Shown here piece by piece: positions 55,311-64,000 of a stretch of 64,000 nucleotides of DNA. The position numbers and the translations under genes are program-made. Position 1 is the stretch's first letter; each line of letters opens with the position of its first letter. The DNA is taken from contig JALCZJ010000009.1 of assembly GCA_022690815.1 (NCBI GenBank), positions 19,275-83,274 on the forward strand, given 5' to 3'. The notes beneath the pieces were generated by a model. It worked only from the letters and a program-made list of their open reading frames with translations. It was not told the origin of the DNA and did not search any database. The stretch comes from Ferrimicrobium sp. Lineage in GTDB: Bacteria > Actinomycetota > Acidimicrobiia > Acidimicrobiales > Acidimicrobiaceae.

Positions 55311-56732
55311 ATGAAACTTGTGACAGTGGGAGGCAGCGATGCTGGCATTTCAGCGGCTCTTCGCGCTCTTGAGCTTGACCCAACGGTGGAGGTGACAGTC
55401 ATCGCCGAGGACGCCTACCCAAACTTCTCGATCTGCGGGATCCCGTACTACCTTTCAGGAGAGGTTCACGCCTGGACAGATCTCGCCCATCGCTCTCGCG
55501 ACGACCTTGAAGCACTGGGAATCAAACTCCGCCTCGACACCCGGGTCACCGGCATCGACACACAACGCCACCGCGTGCGCTGCGAAGCCTCGGGGGCCGT
55601 CGATGAACTCGCCTGGGATCGGCTTGTCATCGCGACCGGAGCGGTACCGATTGCACCACCGATCGCGGGCCTCGATGTTGCCCGTGGCGGCGATCGTGTC
55701 TTCTTTGTCCACACCATCGCTGACGCCAGAGCCATCATGGCTCGACTCGAGGCCAGCTCGGTGAAACAGGCAGTGGTGATTGGCGCCGGCTACATCGGCC
55801 TCGAGCTGGCCGATGGCCTGACAACTCGCGGCGTCAACGTCCAACAGATCGAGGCTCAACCCCAGATCCTTGCGACGGTGGATGCACCGTTGGCGGCGCT
55901 GCTCGCCAACGAGCTTGCCGCCAACGGCGTCGAGCTCTCAACCAATACCTTGGCCACCTCCATTAGCGTCGACGATCGATCGATCAGCGTCACGACCGTG
56001 GATGCACTCACCGGCCAGGTTCGTCCGCTCACCGCAGAGATCGCGATCGTCGTCACCGGGGTGCGCCCAAATACCGAACTCGCCGTCGCAGCTGGCGCAC
56101 GACTGGGAACCAGCGGAGCCATCTGGGTCGACCGTCGGATGCAAACGGGAGTGAGTGACCTATTCGCCGCCGGTGACTGTGTGATCACCCATCACCAAAT
56201 GCTCGGTGAGTCATACCTCCCACTTGGCACCACCGCGCACAAGCAGGGAAGGATCGCCGGGGCCCAAGCAGTGGGGGACACCAGCGAGGAGTTCATGGGA
56301 GTCGTGGGCACGCAGGTGGTCAAGGTCTTTGGAAAGGTCATTGCGCGCACTGGGTTGACCGAGGCAGAGGCTGAGCGAGTGGGCTTCACACCATTGACCG
56401 TTCTCGCAAGCGCTGACGATCACAAGCGCTACTATCCGGGGGCTGAGACACTCTCGATCACGATCACTGGAGATCGCCTGACCCATCGGCTCCTCGGCGT
56501 CGCGATGCTCGGTCCAATCTCCGGGGCTGCACACAAACGGATCGACGTCGCAGCGCTGGCTCTTCATGGCGCCATGACCATCGATGATCTGCTGGCGCTC
56601 GATCTGGCCTATACCCCTCCCCTTGGAACGCCCTGGGATGCACTTCAAATGGCGGCCAGCCAATGGCTTAGTGTCCTCGGCGATGGGTCACATCGGCTGG
56701 CCTCGCCCTCGCACGATAGAATCGTCCCATGA
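55311..56732 (+). CDS. CoA-disulfide reductase/NADH oxidase-like flavoprotein
   Basis: A 473-residue pyridine nucleotide-disulfide oxidoreductase. It has the first FAD motif GGSDAGISAA at 7-16 (where GGxAxG is usual), the redox cysteine Cys42 in FSICGIPYY, the NAD(P)H motif VIGAGYIGLELADG, and the second FAD motif LFAAGDC. The single active cysteine places it with CoA-disulfide reductases and peroxide or NADH oxidases. ATG at 55311 has AAAGGAGC in front; the frame start at 55170 is unsupported. Its stop overlaps the start of the ArsR-type regulator (ATGA), linking it to the arsenic locus, perhaps for thiol balance or metalloid handling. Confidence 0.88.
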   Translation: MKLVTVGGSDAGISAALRALELDPTVEVTVIAEDAYPNFSICGIPYYLSGEVHAWTDLAHRSRDDLEALGIKLRLDTRVTGIDTQRHRVRCEASGAVDELAWDRLVIATGAVPIAPPIAGLDVARGGDRVFFVHTIADARAIMARLEASSVKQAVVIGAGYIGLELADGLTTRGVNVQQIEAQPQILATVDAPLAALLANELAANGVELSTNTLATSISVDDRSISVTTVDALTGQVRPLTAEIAIVVTGVRPNTELAVAAGARLGTSGAIWVDRRMQTGVSDLFAAGDCVITHHQMLGESYLPLGTTAHKQGRIAGAQAVGDTSEEFMGVVGTQVVKVFGKVIARTGLTEAEAERVGFTPLTVLASADDHKRYYPGAETLSITITGDRLTHRLLGVAMLGPISGAAHKRIDVAALALHGAMTIDDLLALDLAYTPPLGTPWDALQMAASQWLSVLGDGSHRLASPSHDRIVP

Positions 56733-57085
56733 TCCCAGCCAAATCTCGCGCTCCGATGGACGTCTTCGACGTCGCCAGCTGTCAAGCGCCAGACATCGAC
56801 CTCGATAGCATTGATCGCATCGATGACCAGATGTTGGCCAAGGTCACCAAGGCGCTCGGCAATCCGACGCGTGTGAAAATCATTCGCCTCCTCAGCGAAC
56901 AGCGAGTCTGCGTAACCGGTGACTTAGTCGCCCAGCTCCCGCTCGCGCAGTCCACCATCTCAGAGCACCTGCGAATTCTGCGCGAAGCTCAGCTCATCCA
57001 GGGGGAGATCGAGGGCCCAAGAACTTCTTACTGTATCAACCAGCGCATGCTCACGGCATTCAAACAAGCGGTAGCCGAACTCTAG
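56729..57085 (+). CDS. ArsR-family metalloregulatory repressor
   Basis: The 118-residue protein has the winged helix of ArsR/SmtB repressors (LGNPTRVKIIRLLSEQRVCVTGDLV, broken here: LGNPTRVKIIRLL then SEQRVCVTGDLV) and the recognition helix QSTISEHLRILREA. Cysteines in the N-terminal extension (Cys18) and Cys61 in RVCVTGD could form an arsenite site, though the classic CxC pair is not present. A third Cys lies in SYCINQR. Overlaps the flavoprotein gene by four bases; convergent with arsB, so control of arsB would act in trans. Confidence 0.85.
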   Translation: MIPAKSRAPMDVFDVASCQAPDIDLDSIDRIDDQMLAKVTKALGNPTRVKIIRLLSEQRVCVTGDLVAQLPLAQSTISEHLRILREAQLIQGEIEGPRTSYCINQRMLTAFKQAVAEL

Positions 57086-57140
57086 CGCCATCTTTACTGA
57101 CGAGTAGTTGGCACCAGTACAACGGCGTCGACGCCAGCAG

Positions 57141-57172
57141 GTCGCTCGCTTGTCATCCACCCGACGAGCGAC
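57141..57172. terminator. hairpin between arsR-like gene and convergent arsB
   Basis: A perfect 8-bp stem (GTCGCTCG / CGAGCGAC) with a 16-base loop in the 149-base gap between the two convergent genes. Confidence 0.45.
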
Positions 57173-57234
57173 TCCGCTCCTCAATCGCAGGCTGACCTGA
57201 GCCGATCTGAACAAACACCGAGTGTCAGTGTCCT

Positions 57235-58548
57235 TCAGTGCAGGACGAGTATCCAACCGGCCAGCGCAAGCAGGGTGATGGCGAGCACCGGCGCTGCCAG
57301 CACGATACCCTGTCGAAAGTACTGACCCCAGGTAATTTTAATTCCCTTGGTGTCAAGAACATGGAGCCACAACAGCGTTGCCAACGACCCGATCGGCGTA
57401 AATTTAGGACCAATATCCGCCCCAACCACGAGGGCATAGACGGCCACCGAATGCGCGACACCGACGAGATGGGCTCCCCGGATCGAGAGGGCGCCGATGA
57501 GCGTTGTGGGCATGTTGTTCATGATCGCCGAGAGGATGCCGGCACCAAATCCACCAACGAGCGAGGTAACGACCACCCCGTGGTGGCTCGCGCGGGCCAA
57601 CCCGCGCGATAGGTAGGCGGTCAAGCCGGCGTTATAAAGGCCATATACCACCAGGTACATCCCCACCGAGAAGACGACGATACGCCACGGCGCCTCCCGA
57701 AGAATCGCGCGACTGGAGAGAACACTCGAGCGGCTCGCAGCCGCCAGGAAGATCAGTGCCACTACTGAGGCGGGGATCGATACTGGGAAATGAAACGGCT
57801 CAGAGAAGAGGTATCCAACCAGTAGGACTCCAAGAACGATCCAACCTACCCGGAACAGCCGACGGTCACGGATTGCACTTGCGGGTTGTGCGAGCGATTG
57901 ATGATCGTAGCTTCGTGGCAACGACCTCCGGTAGTAGAGGAGGAGCACTCCCAGGCTTGCGAGAAACGACACGATATCAATGGGCGCCATCCGCGAGGTG
58001 TAGGTGATAAAGCCTACGTGGAAGAAGGTGGCGGTAACAATGTTTACGAGATTCGACACAACGAATGGAAGGCTGGTGGTATCTGCGATAAAGCCAGCCG
58101 CCATCACGAACGGTAAAGCCCGGCGACGATCGAAGCCAAGCGCCCGTGTCTGCTGATAGACGATCGGGGTCAAGATCAGCGCGGCCCCATCGTTGGCAAA
58201 CACCGATGCCACCAACGCTCCAAGAACCAGCAGGTACACGAAGGCGCGAATGGCACTGCCTTTGGCCAAGCGCAACACATGCAGTGCCGCCCATTCAAAG
58301 AACCCGATCCTATCCAGGATCAGGGAGACGATGATGATCGCCACAAAAGTTATCGTGGCATTCCACACGATGCCCCATACGGTCGCCACGTTGGCGACTT
58401 GATCCACACCGACGATCAGCGCGACGATCGCTCCGCCAAGCGCCGAGATGCCAATCGAGAGACCCCGTGGCTGCCAGACGACCAGCAGGAGCGTCACGAG
58501 GAACAGGACGACCGCCACGAATGTCAAGACATCTCCATGCAACACCAA
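57235..58548 (-). CDS. arsB: arsenical pump membrane protein
   Basis: An ArsB/NhaD-type ion transporter expected to export arsenite. There are about eleven hydrophobic helices; NDGAALILTPIVYQQTRALG, GFIADTTSLPFVVSNLVNI and IMNNMPTTLIG are family signatures, the last two forming the paired substrate-site loops. The frame is open from GTG at 58599. GGGAGGAG lies eight bases before TTG at 58548, which I take as the start (437 residues). Neighbouring ArsR and flavoprotein genes support an arsenic function. No arsC or arsA is in the window. Confidence 0.88.
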   Translation of the reverse strand: MVLHGDVLTFVAVVLFLVTLLLVVWQPRGLSIGISALGGAIVALIVGVDQVANVATVWGIVWNATITFVAIIIVSLILDRIGFFEWAALHVLRLAKGSAIRAFVYLLVLGALVASVFANDGAALILTPIVYQQTRALGFDRRRALPFVMAAGFIADTTSLPFVVSNLVNIVTATFFHVGFITYTSRMAPIDIVSFLASLGVLLLYYRRSLPRSYDHQSLAQPASAIRDRRLFRVGWIVLGVLLVGYLFSEPFHFPVSIPASVVALIFLAAASRSSVLSSRAILREAPWRIVVFSVGMYLVVYGLYNAGLTAYLSRGLARASHHGVVVTSLVGGFGAGILSAIMNNMPTTLIGALSIRGAHLVGVAHSVAVYALVVGADIGPKFTPIGSLATLLWLHVLDTKGIKITWGQYFRQGIVLAAPVLAITLLALAGWILVLH

Positions 58549-58847
58549 GTCCGTAACTCCTCCCACAATCGGCCCTGCCGAGACCAATGGCGATCGCACA
58601 CCGGCGCCGGTCTGCCAATCCCACCCTCGTCCTACAAGTTAATCGTTCTTCGACGATACCCGATCATATCGGCACGGCAGTGCTCGACCTAGCGCACCTT
58701 CGCAGCGACCAGCCGGGGGCTCCACCACAGCACCATCGATCAGAACCGCGCAGCAATTGATTTTCAACTGTAAACTATTTCCAGGAACAAAGTTCTTAGC
58801 TGAGCGTTAAATCTGATACGCAACACTAACCACCCGAGAGGAGCAAT

Positions 58848-60308
58848 ATGTCACGTCGGAGCACCAACCTAGCGATCGCCGTGGTCGCGGGGGCCCAGTT
58901 GATGATCACCCTTGATCTCACTATCGTCAACGTCGCTCTTCCATCCATCCATACCGCACTGCACTTCACTCCCTCGTCATTGGCGTGGGTCGTCAACGCT
59001 TACACCCTGGTCTTTGGGGGCCTACTGCTGTTGGGTGGACGCTCAGGCGACCTCTTCGGCCGGCGCAAGATGTTCACTATCGGTACTCTGCTCTTTGCTG
59101 GTGCAAGCCTGTTCGGCGGTCTAGCCACCACGGCAACATGGCTGCTAACGGGACGTGCCCTCCAGGGCATTGGTGCTGCCATCGCTTCGCCAACCGCTCT
59201 TGCTTTGATCTCGACCAACTTCGTCGAGCAAAAGGAACGAGGACGAGCCTTTGCAATCTACTCAGCGGTCTCAGTGGCTGGTGTCGCCATTGGACTGTTG
59301 CTCGGCGGTGTCTTGACCCAGTATGTCTCCTGGAGATGGGTTTTCTTCGTCAACGCTCCGATCGCTATCCTCTTGGCCTACACCGCACCTAAAGTCCTCC
59401 AAGAGAGCACCAGAGTGCGTACCAGGATCGACCTGGGCGGAGCACTGATCGGAACTGCTGGTCTGGCTGGCCTCGTCTACGGCATTATCAATGCCTCGTC
59501 GCATACCTGGACGACCCCATCGACCGTCATTCCAGGCCTCGTAGGCATCGTCCTGCTCGTCGTCTTCGTCGTAATTGAGCGTCACGTCACGGCTCCGATT
59601 ATCAACTTTGTCATCTTGAAGAGCCGCGATCGTGCCGGTGCAATCGGCATGATCCTGTTCGTGATGGCCGGCATGTATAGCATCTTCTTCTTCCTTACCC
59701 AGTACATGCAACAGGTCATGGGCTACTCACCCACGAAGACCGGGCTCGCATTCTTGCCGATGACCCTTGGAATCATCTTCTTTGCTCAAGTTGCTGCACG
59801 CTCGTTGCATCGCCTGGGACCAAAGATCTTCATGATGTTCGGTGGGTTAGCCATCACGGTTGCTATGTTTCTCCTCTCCTTCATCGGCCCCCATAGCAGC
59901 TACGTCGATATCCTCATTCCCCTGTTGATCATGTCAGCTGGATCGGGGCTCTCGTTCGTCTCCATCTTCCCCACAGCCACGCACGGCGTCAAGCCTGAAG
60001 AAGCAGGCATGGCCTCAGCACTAGTCAATGTCGGCCAACAGGTCGGCGGCACGATTGGCCTCTCGGTGCTCGTGACGATCGCGGTTTCCGCGACCCGGCG
60101 CCGAGCAGGATCGCTCCAGAGTGCTATCGTGCACCACCAACTCACGCCCGCCGTGGTCGGCGTCATCGCCGAGGTACACGGCTGGGCCATGAGTTTCCGC
60201 CTAGCCTCGGTCTTTGGTCTCGTCGCCTTCGCCATCGCGACGATTGTCGTCACGAGATTTAAAAACCCGGCTGACGATGTTGCTGGTGGCGAGGCGATGG
60301 CCTTCTAG
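58848..60308 (+). CDS. MFS drug exporter, DHA2 (14-helix) family
   Basis: A 486-residue proton-coupled exporter of the EmrB/QacA type. LDLTIVNVALPSIHTALHF in helix 1, RSGDLFGRRKMF in the first loop, and GRALQGIGAAIASPTALALI with the antiporter motif are clear. About fourteen hydrophobic helices can be counted. ATG follows GAGAGGAGCA closely. A multidrug role is usual for the family, but the substrate is not known. Single gene followed by a strong hairpin. Confidence 0.9.
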   Translation: MSRRSTNLAIAVVAGAQLMITLDLTIVNVALPSIHTALHFTPSSLAWVVNAYTLVFGGLLLLGGRSGDLFGRRKMFTIGTLLFAGASLFGGLATTATWLLTGRALQGIGAAIASPTALALISTNFVEQKERGRAFAIYSAVSVAGVAIGLLLGGVLTQYVSWRWVFFVNAPIAILLAYTAPKVLQESTRVRTRIDLGGALIGTAGLAGLVYGIINASSHTWTTPSTVIPGLVGIVLLVVFVVIERHVTAPIINFVILKSRDRAGAIGMILFVMAGMYSIFFFLTQYMQQVMGYSPTKTGLAFLPMTLGIIFFAQVAARSLHRLGPKIFMMFGGLAITVAMFLLSFIGPHSSYVDILIPLLIMSAGSGLSFVSIFPTATHGVKPEEAGMASALVNVGQQVGGTIGLSVLVTIAVSATRRRAGSLQSAIVHHQLTPAVVGVIAEVHGWAMSFRLASVFGLVAFAIATIVVTRFKNPADDVAGGEAMAF

Positions 60309-60335
60309 GGCCATATCCTCGCAAAGCAAGGTCCT

Positions 60336-60365
60336 CATGGCTGGTCCCAACCCAAACCAGCCATG
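60336..60365 (+). terminator. hairpin after the MFS exporter gene
   Basis: A perfect 10-bp stem (CATGGCTGGT / ACCAGCCATG), extendable by one pair, with a 10-base loop, 27 bases after the stop. Confidence 0.65.
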
Positions 60366-60500
60366 ATGCACAGCTCGCCTCCAAGGTCTGCAAAAGCTGT
60401 GCTCCCTCGTATTTGGACACGCTGATATTCGCTCAACGACACACAGGTCTCAAACTAGAGCGCTCGGACCCTTGAGATCGCGACAGGAGCGGCCAACACG

Positions 60501-60521
60501 GGTGGGTCTTAGCCACCCACC
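60501..60521. terminator. second hairpin, 7-bp stem
   Basis: GGTGGGT / ACCCACC with a 7-base loop, about 80 bases before the Dabb gene. Confidence 0.35.
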
Positions 60522-60599
60522 GAACAGTAGGTTCTTCGCTCAGTGGTGATTCAGGGCGCTCCAGCCCGACGAAGAAACAGGTACCACTAGGTTCAAGAC

Positions 60600-60884
60600 A
60601 TGATTCGCAACGTTGTCATGATGAAATTGACTCCCGACCACGACGCCACCGTGCTTGATGGGCTCATTAGACGCCTGCAAGGATTAGGTTGCCCAGGAAC
60701 ACTCTCCTACACCATCGGTCTCGACGCTGGGCTGCGTGAGGGGAACTGGACCTTAGCGATCGTCGCTGACTTCCGAGATATCGAATCCTATCGCGGCTAC
60801 GACAACGACGAGGAACATAACCGATTACGCGCCGAACTCGCCCCGCTCATTCTCGAGGTTGCCCGAATCCAGTTTGAACTCTAA
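60600..60884 (+). CDS. Dabb (dimeric alpha-beta barrel) stress-responsive family protein
   Basis: A 94-residue protein that matches the Dabb fold along its whole length: MIRNVVMMKL start, a central amphipathic helix, LAIVADFRDIESYRGYDNDEEHN and a final strand IQFEL. Family members form dimeric barrels and include cyclases, decarboxylases and proteins of unknown stress role. No catalytic assignment is possible. It lies 110 bases before the acyl-CoA ligase gene. Confidence 0.82.
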   Translation: MIRNVVMMKLTPDHDATVLDGLIRRLQGLGCPGTLSYTIGLDAGLREGNWTLAIVADFRDIESYRGYDNDEEHNRLRAELAPLILEVARIQFEL

Positions 60885-60994
60885 CCTCGAACCCGATCCA
60901 AACCCTGGCCGCGAGCGGTCAACAAGAACCCGCGCCCCTTAACAGCGAATCGTTTGCTATGGTAGGGGGAGGCACAAGAAGAGGGGGATGGGCC

Positions 60995-62590
60995 ATGATG
61001 GATGTTGATCTGAACAGTTGGCTACTTTTTCGCAATGCGGAGCGTTCGTTCGGATCCACCGAGATCGTGACCCAACGCAGCCCACAAACCCGGCACCGCT
61101 ATACGTTCGCAGACTTCGCTCGGCGTGTCCGGCAACTGATCACGGTGCTCGACGGCCTTGATCTCGACCCAGGGGCCCATGTCGCCACCATGGCATGGAA
61201 CAGCTTTGAGCACCTTGAATGTTACTTCGCCATCCCGTGCTCTGGACGGGTCCTCCACACCGTCAATGCTCGCCTCAGCTTTGACGATCTGACCTTCATC
61301 GTCAATGACGCCCAAGACCAGGCGCTCTTCGTGCCCGCAGATCTGGTGGAGACCGCCATGCGGTTGCAGGCAAGCTGTCCGACACTTCGAACGATCATCG
61401 CATTTGACCGAGAGCCAGAGACTAAAGACGATCCCATTCTGTCCTACGAGCGGCTGTTAGCAGAGGCAACCCCGTTCGAAGGCGAACGCACGATTGCAGA
61501 AACCTCGCCTCTGGGTATCTGCTACACCTCAGGCACGACCGGACGGCCCAAAGGTGTGCTCGCAACGCACCGATCTACCTACCTGCATGCCATGACGGTC
61601 TGTTCCGGCAACGGACCAGCGCTCTCAGCGAGCGAATGCGTCTTGCCGATCGTACCGATGTTTCATGTCTATGCCTGGGGGCTGCCTTTTGGAGCTGTCG
61701 CCGCAGGCTCCAAGATCGTCTTTCCGACCCCATCATTTGATCCGCGCGTCGTCATCGACCTCATCAACACCGAAACAGTCACCAAGGCTGCCGGTGTCCC
61801 GACGATCTGGATCGGGGTGCTTGATGAACTACATCGAAGCGGTGCTGGACTGGGCTCACTCAAGGAGCTGCTCTGTGGTGGCTCCCAACCGCCGTATGCA
61901 ATGATCCGCGCCTATCAGGAGGAGTATGGCGTTGGCCTTCTCCAGGCATGGGGCATGACCGAAACCTCACCGATCGCGACCACCACCCGCCTGCCTCACG
62001 CCCTAATCAACGCTCCGACACAGGCACAGGTGGACTACATCTCCAAGGCTGGAGTACCAGTAACCGGTGTCTATGCGACCTTACTCGACGACGAGTTCCG
62101 CGAAGTGCCAAGCGATGGGAAGAGCATGGGCAATATCTACGTGCGAGGACCTTGGGTTTTAGACTCCTATATGGGTGGACAAGGCAAGGAGTCCTTTGAG
62201 GTCGATGGCTGGTTCCGTACTGGCGACGTCGGCATCATGCACCCTTCCGGCGTCATCGAGCTCGTCGACCGCACCAAGGATCTCATCAAATCCGGCGGCG
62301 AATGGATATCATCAGTGGCACTCGAGGGAGCCCTTATGGGGCACCCGAAGGTCCTCGAAGCCGCCGTAATCGCCGTAAGCGATCCAAAATGGCAAGAACG
62401 ACCCCTTGCCACCATTGTTCCCAAGCCTGGGGAGACGATCGACGAAACCGAGGTGCACCAATACCTGCTCGAACTCGGATTCCCCAAGTGGCAGCTGCCC
62501 GACAGGGTTGAGCTGATCGATCAGGTACCACGCACCTCTGTCGGTAAGTTCGACAAAAAAGTACTGAGAGCTCGCTTTAGCAATGGGTGA
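60995..62590 (+). CDS. fatty acyl-CoA ligase (AMP-forming)
   Basis: An adenylate-forming enzyme of about 531 residues. The phosphate loop YTSGTTGRPKG lies at 177-187; then PMFHVYAWGLPFG, the adenine-site QAWGMTETSP, the GWFRTGDVG hinge region and the C-terminal lysine motif VGKFDKKVLR. The sequence resembles medium- and long-chain acyl-CoA synthetases (FadD/DitJ-like). ATG at 60995 (or 60998) follows GAGGGGG; the extra twelve codons from 60959 are Gly/Arg-rich and unlikely. Followed 83 bases later by an acyl-ACP thioesterase-like gene, so the two may handle released fatty acids. Confidence 0.93.
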   Translation: MMDVDLNSWLLFRNAERSFGSTEIVTQRSPQTRHRYTFADFARRVRQLITVLDGLDLDPGAHVATMAWNSFEHLECYFAIPCSGRVLHTVNARLSFDDLTFIVNDAQDQALFVPADLVETAMRLQASCPTLRTIIAFDREPETKDDPILSYERLLAEATPFEGERTIAETSPLGICYTSGTTGRPKGVLATHRSTYLHAMTVCSGNGPALSASECVLPIVPMFHVYAWGLPFGAVAAGSKIVFPTPSFDPRVVIDLINTETVTKAAGVPTIWIGVLDELHRSGAGLGSLKELLCGGSQPPYAMIRAYQEEYGVGLLQAWGMTETSPIATTTRLPHALINAPTQAQVDYISKAGVPVTGVYATLLDDEFREVPSDGKSMGNIYVRGPWVLDSYMGGQGKESFEVDGWFRTGDVGIMHPSGVIELVDRTKDLIKSGGEWISSVALEGALMGHPKVLEAAVIAVSDPKWQERPLATIVPKPGETIDETEVHQYLLELGFPKWQLPDRVELIDQVPRTSVGKFDKKVLRARFSNG

Positions 62591-62673
62591 TCGCGCCACA
62601 TCCGATGGTACCGTGTATCCAGCGTCGATTAGGTCGGCTCCAGCAGGCACAACTCGGCCACTAGGGTAGGGGT

Positions 62674-63447
62674 GTGGAATTTACCCCGGAGCCCATCGAG
62701 GGCAGGATCTTCTCCAGCGAGCATCCAAATCTCCTCGCAGACTGCGATCCACTTGGGCGACTGCGCCTCGACGGCCTGGCCAGAATCCTAGCTGATGCCG
62801 CCACGTTGGACAACGAAAGTTCGCCGACCCCTGACAAGGGGCTCTGGATTCTGCGCCGACTGAGCCTCAATCTTGAGACTTGGCCACGTTACCTGGATCT
62901 TCTCAAGGTGCGCACCTGGTGTTCTGGCATCGGACGGGCCTGGGCAGAGCGACGCAGCGATCTCCATCATCGTGACCAACATGTCGGTAGGGCTAAGGCG
63001 CTGTGGGTTAATGTGATGCCAGAGACCGGCTTTCCTCGCTCTCTTCCTCGCGGATTCCTCGAAGTCTTCGGGCCATCTGCTGCCGGACGGACCATTAAAC
63101 CACGCTTTGAGCTCGCCGTGCCCAGTGGCAAATCGACAGCCAGTGGAGTGCTCTCATTGCGTTACGCTGACCTTGATATTGTCGATCACGTCAACAATGC
63201 GGTCCACCTTGCGCTCGTCGAGGAGCTACTCGCTCCAACAAAACGAGGCACTGCCTCGCAGGCGGTCCCCTACCGATCAATCACGATCGAATTTCACGAT
63301 GCCCTCCAGACTCCCGACCCTGTCGACTATCGTTGCTGGCGCGACGACACCGCCATCACGATCTGCTTCTCCCAGGCGAGCCAGACCTCCTCTGTCGTTC
63401 GTCTCGCCGAGATTAATTCCACTGGCCATACCGGGGCGCACGGCTAG
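62674..63447 (+). CDS. acyl-ACP thioesterase-like protein (double hotdog)
   Basis: The 257-residue protein resembles FatA/FatB-type bacterial acyl-ACP thioesterases. An N-terminal hotdog (about 10-135) with LADCDPLGRLRLDGLARILADAA shows the AD-helix pattern; the second hotdog (about 150-250) has RYADLDIVDHVNNAVHLALVEE, where the HVNN motif is a hallmark. GTG start at 62674. It would release free fatty acids from acyl carrier protein or CoA. Its neighbour ligase could re-activate them. Confidence 0.82.
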   Translation: MEFTPEPIEGRIFSSEHPNLLADCDPLGRLRLDGLARILADAATLDNESSPTPDKGLWILRRLSLNLETWPRYLDLLKVRTWCSGIGRAWAERRSDLHHRDQHVGRAKALWVNVMPETGFPRSLPRGFLEVFGPSAAGRTIKPRFELAVPSGKSTASGVLSLRYADLDIVDHVNNAVHLALVEELLAPTKRGTASQAVPYRSITIEFHDALQTPDPVDYRCWRDDTAITICFSQASQTSSVVRLAEINSTGHTGAHG

Positions 63448-63457
63448 GAAACTATCG

Positions 63458-63856
63458 ATGCAGCGTCTTGTCCAATCGTCACCTGTCCCGCTGGCGCACG
63501 CCAAATGGCTGATACTCATCGACATCGTGGCGGTGTTGATCTTCGTTGTAATTGGACGCGATGTCCATGGTCACGTCGACGATCTTCGCGGCGTTCTAAA
63601 GACGGCTTGGCCATTTGCCGTTGGTGTCGCTGTTGGCTGGCTTGTGACACGCCACTGGAGATCCGTACTGGGTTGGACAGCGATAATCGTCTGGCTTGTG
63701 ACGGTGGCAGTGGGAATGACCTTGCGAGTGATTGCGGCACAGGGGATCGCGGTGCCCTTCATCTTCGTCTCTCTCGGCTTCTTCGCTCTCACGTTGCTGG
63801 GTTGGCGCGTCGTCGTCCGACTTTGGCTCCTCTGGCACCCACGAACCACTAGCTAG
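63458..63856 (+). CDS. DUF3054 family membrane protein
   Basis: A 132-residue protein with four hydrophobic helices, matching the actinobacterial DUF3054 family: KWLILIDIVAVLIFVVIGR, AWPFAVGVAVGWLVTR, and TLRVIAAQGIAVPFIFV segments. The ATG at 63458 with AGGAA upstream is the start; the open frame back to 63107 is only overlap with the thioesterase gene. Eleven bases after that gene, so probably co-transcribed. Function unknown. Confidence 0.82.
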   Translation: MQRLVQSSPVPLAHAKWLILIDIVAVLIFVVIGRDVHGHVDDLRGVLKTAWPFAVGVAVGWLVTRHWRSVLGWTAIIVWLVTVAVGMTLRVIAAQGIAVPFIFVSLGFFALTLLGWRVVVRLWLLWHPRTTS

Positions 63857-63950
63857 TGTCCCTAATCAAAGTGTCGCTGTGAAACGGGAATTTTCAATAT
63901 TTGGCCCTTGTTGAACCCATTGTACATCTACTCTCTTGGGGCAAGAGGCA

Positions 63951-64000
63951 ATGACAGTGGCCAAGCAGATATCCAAAGCAACCCAAGCGGCGAATGATTC
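63951..64000 (+). CDS. possible start of a gene cut by the right edge
   Basis: An ATG with AAGAGG close upstream opens a frame (MTVAKQISKATQAAND) that runs to the end. Too short for any family call. Confidence 0.25.
   Translation, partial: MTVAKQISKATQAAND

Larger units (their letters stand above)
60309..60599. other. intergenic region with two hairpins
   Basis: No gene. Two stem-loops at 60336-60365 and 60501-60521; the first probably ends the MFS transcript, the second may be a further terminator or lie in the leader of the Dabb gene. Confidence 0.4.

Overview
The window reads as chromosome of a moderately high-GC actinobacterium. Actinobacterial markers include an Rpf-type transglycosylase, DUF1707 and DUF3054 proteins, an LLM-class (probably F420-linked) oxidoreductase and frequent GTG/TTG starts. 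A sedolisin-family acid peptidase and an arsenic locus point to an acidic, metal-rich habitat, so an acidophilic member of the Acidimicrobiia is my best guess. That is inference; there is no rRNA gene here. I found no tRNA, CRISPR array or prophage.

Layout. 1-4.1 kb: a membrane protein, an acid peptidase (S53) and a small multihelix protein with paired histidines. 4.6-9.1 kb (minus strand except mscL): cysE-cysK, a bile-acid:sodium-symporter-like transporter, lspA, then mscL. 9.1-16.2 kb (minus): a fused AAA+/VWA chelatase subunit, cobN and cobQ. 16.3-23.6 kb (minus): a tightly overlapped six-gene operon for a complex related to membrane-bound group 4 hydrogenases. Its large subunit has lost all four Ni-ligand cysteines, and a good sigma-70-like promoter lies upstream between two exact 11-bp repeats. 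23.9-25.0 kb: an Rpf-like secreted protein. 25.2-29.3 kb: two decayed transposases (IS1380-like and IS630-like) bracketing an Ada-AlkA fusion and ogt. 29.5-33.2 kb: a DUF1707 protein, an amidohydrolase/decarboxylase and an enoyl-CoA hydratase, with long non-coding stretches.

33.4-36.5 kb: two overlapping genes for MutS-like ATPases that lack mismatch-recognition domains and both carry Asn-Glu in place of Asp-Glu in Walker B. 36.5-44.0 kb: an aromatic/acid catabolic cluster with a CoA-transferase, two MBL-fold proteins, an FAD hydroxylase, homogentisate 1,2-dioxygenase and fumarylacetoacetase. 44.1-52.5 kb (plus): a second B12 operon, cobO-cobB-cobM-cbiD-cbiET-cbiGH-ferredoxin-cbiC-cbiX. 52.9-57.1 kb: an LLM oxidoreductase, an M20 peptidase, a CoA-disulfide-reductase-like flavoprotein and an ArsR regulator, followed by a convergent arsB. 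58.8-63.9 kb: a DHA2 MFS exporter, a Dabb protein, an acyl-CoA ligase, an acyl-ACP thioesterase-like protein and a DUF3054 protein.

The two B12 loci together cover most corrin-ring steps and mix the anaerobic signature (CbiX, CbiD, CbiG) with the aerobic-type late chelatase CobN plus an AAA+/VWA partner. The C20 methyltransferase, precorrin-6X reductase and nucleotide-loop genes are not here. The strongest candidates for unusual biology are the hydrogenase-like complex without a nickel site and the paired MutS-like ATPases.
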